From: Actinomycetes bacterium
Lineage (GTDB): Bacteria; Actinomycetota; Actinomycetes; S36-B12; UBA5976
DNA length: 5,193 nucleotides
NCBI GenBank assembly: GCA_021784375.1
Contig: JAJXSV010000188.1
Coordinates: forward strand, 1 to 5,193
Reading direction: 5' to 3'
Part shown: positions 4,746 to 5,193 of the stretch, piece after piece
Layout of the letters: every line of letters begins with the position of its first letter
Numbering within the stretch: position 1 is the first letter of the stretch
Program-made: the position numbers and the translations under genes
The notes under the pieces: generated by a model
Database searches by the model: none
What the model was told of the DNA's origin: nothing
The model's input: only the letters and a program-made list of their open reading frames with translations

Positions 4746-4883
4746 GGTGAACCTTCATCGTTTCTTCTTCGGGGCGCCACGGAATCCTTAGCTGCCTGAC
4801 GGATGCTGGGCACACAGCGCAGGAGTTCCTGATGCTGGCAGGACCGGCGAGGTCATGATCGAGCCGAATCCGAGGAGCCCCGA
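4746..4883. other. Intergenic region before the thioredoxin-fold gene
   Basis: I see no recognisable -35/-10 pair and no credible gene here. It holds a short dyad, CAGGA-GT-TCCTG (4820-4831), and a direct repeat of GATGCTGG (4803-4810 region and 4831-4838) about 29 bp apart. A promoter is expected because of the terminator upstream, but none can be pointed to with confidence. Confidence 0.3.
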
Positions 4884-5183
4884 TTGCGCCAGAGCCCACC
4901 CGCCTCCGCCACCACACTCGCGCAGGTGACCGTCGTGGAGGCGGAGGGCTGCCACTTCTGTGCAGACGCGAGTGACGCACTCGCGGCCTTCGCCACGCGG
5001 TACCCACTGAGCATCACCACCATCGACGCACGCGACCCAGCCGGCATCGAGCTCATGCAGCAGCACCGTGCCGCCATGAGCCCCCTCGTGCTCGTCGATG
5101 GCTCGTTCTTCAGCCAGGGCCGACTGCCGAGGGGCAGGTTCCAGCGCCTGCTCGAAGTCCGGTCCGCCGCGGTGTCGCGATGA
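4884..5183 (+). CDS. Glutaredoxin-like / thioredoxin-fold protein with a CHFC motif
   Basis: This 99-residue protein fits one thioredoxin-fold domain. A first strand (VTVVEAEG, 15-22) runs into a CxxC motif, Cys23-His-Phe-Cys26, at the start of a helix. The second strand is LSITTIDAR (42-50). The probable cis-proline is Pro67 in MSPLVLVDG, followed by FFSQGRLPR (75-83), a pattern of small glutaredoxin-like proteins. It is probably a cytoplasmic thiol-disulfide oxidoreductase; there is no signal peptide. The start is a TTG at 4884 with GAGGAG 6 nt upstream. An in-frame GTG at 4926 has no Shine-Dalgarno and would cut close to the active site, though the domain could still fold. The last bases overlap the next gene in an ATGA junction, so both are probably translated together, and the partner may be its redox client or electron donor. 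The substrate is unknown. Confidence 0.8.
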   Translation: MRQSPPASATTLAQVTVVEAEGCHFCADASDALAAFATRYPLSITTIDARDPAGIELMQQHRAAMSPLVLVDGSFFSQGRLPRGRFQRLLEVRSAAVSR

Positions 5184-5193
5184 CCGACCTGCT
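5180..5193 (+). CDS. Start of an unidentified gene overlapping the thioredoxin-fold gene
   Basis: ATG at 5180-5182 overlaps the TGA stop at 5181-5183 (ATGA). It opens a frame encoding Met-Thr-Asp-Leu before the window ends. There is no Shine-Dalgarno, so translation would depend on termination of the upstream gene. Four residues are too few to name a product. Confidence 0.5.

Noticed and set aside
4855..4929. 24-codon plus-strand frame from the ATG at 4855, overlapping the TTG start of the thioredoxin-fold gene
   Set aside because: It has only a weak GAGG upstream and a proline/arginine-rich product without family features. It could be a leader peptide, but nothing supports that.
4788..5066. 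92-residue minus-strand reading frame opposite the thioredoxin-fold gene
   Set aside because: It has no ribosome site and no domain, and it is antisense to a frame with a clear CxxC and cis-Pro pattern.
1..5193. CRISPR array, insertion sequence, prophage or toxin-antitoxin module
   Set aside because: No regularly spaced repeats, transposase or integrase motifs, or paired small toxin/antitoxin frames are visible on either strand.

Overview
The window is GC-rich chromosomal DNA from an actinobacterium (class Actinomycetes or a close relative). The evidence is the Clp protease cluster with two adjacent, different ClpP genes, the tig/clpP1/clpP2/clpX order known from that group, DUF3105, TAnnnT-type -10 boxes right next to start codons, and terminators that lack clear T-tracts. 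The genus cannot be named from the sequence.

Layout. (1) 1-1826, minus strand: clpP1 (1245-1826) and clpP2 (587-1237) form a tightly coupled pair. A strong hairpin follows (532-567), and then clpX, of which only the first 139 codons are present (1-417). The clpX upstream region carries a ClgR-like box (479-496) and a -10-like element placed for a leaderless transcript. (2) 1827-2292: a divergent control region of about 140 bp, then a 95-residue DUF1905 protein on the plus strand (1965-2252). That gene ends directly on a perfect 18-bp hairpin, which also serves as the terminator of the convergent tig gene. (3) 2307-3691, minus strand: tig (trigger factor), preceded by tRNA-Pro(UGG) with only 34 bp between them. 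(4) 3800-3873, plus strand: tRNA-Gly(UCC) with an encoded CCA. A 227-bp leader with two inverted repeats follows. (5) 4101-5193, plus strand: a membrane-anchored DUF3105 protein with its own terminator, then a 99-residue thioredoxin-fold protein with a CHFC motif and a TTG start. The last gene overlaps by ATGA the first codons of a gene running off the window.

How the genes work together. Trigger factor binds nascent chains at the ribosome. ClpP1 and ClpP2 assemble into the mixed actinobacterial Clp peptidase, and ClpX is one of its unfoldase partners, so the left two thirds is a protein folding and degradation locus. The two tRNA genes are ordinary housekeeping genes. The right end pairs an extracytoplasmic His/Cys-containing protein of unknown function with a probable thiol oxidoreductase; no functional link between them can be shown.

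I see no CRISPR array, insertion sequence, phage gene or toxin-antitoxin module. The window is mostly a conserved housekeeping region, and I do not see a wholly new system in it. The points most worth a second look are regulatory: the ClgR-like box in front of clpX rather than clpP1, the nested or alternative hairpins between clpP2 and clpX, the DUF1905 gene that separates tig from clpP1, and the structured leader between tRNA-Gly and the DUF3105 gene.
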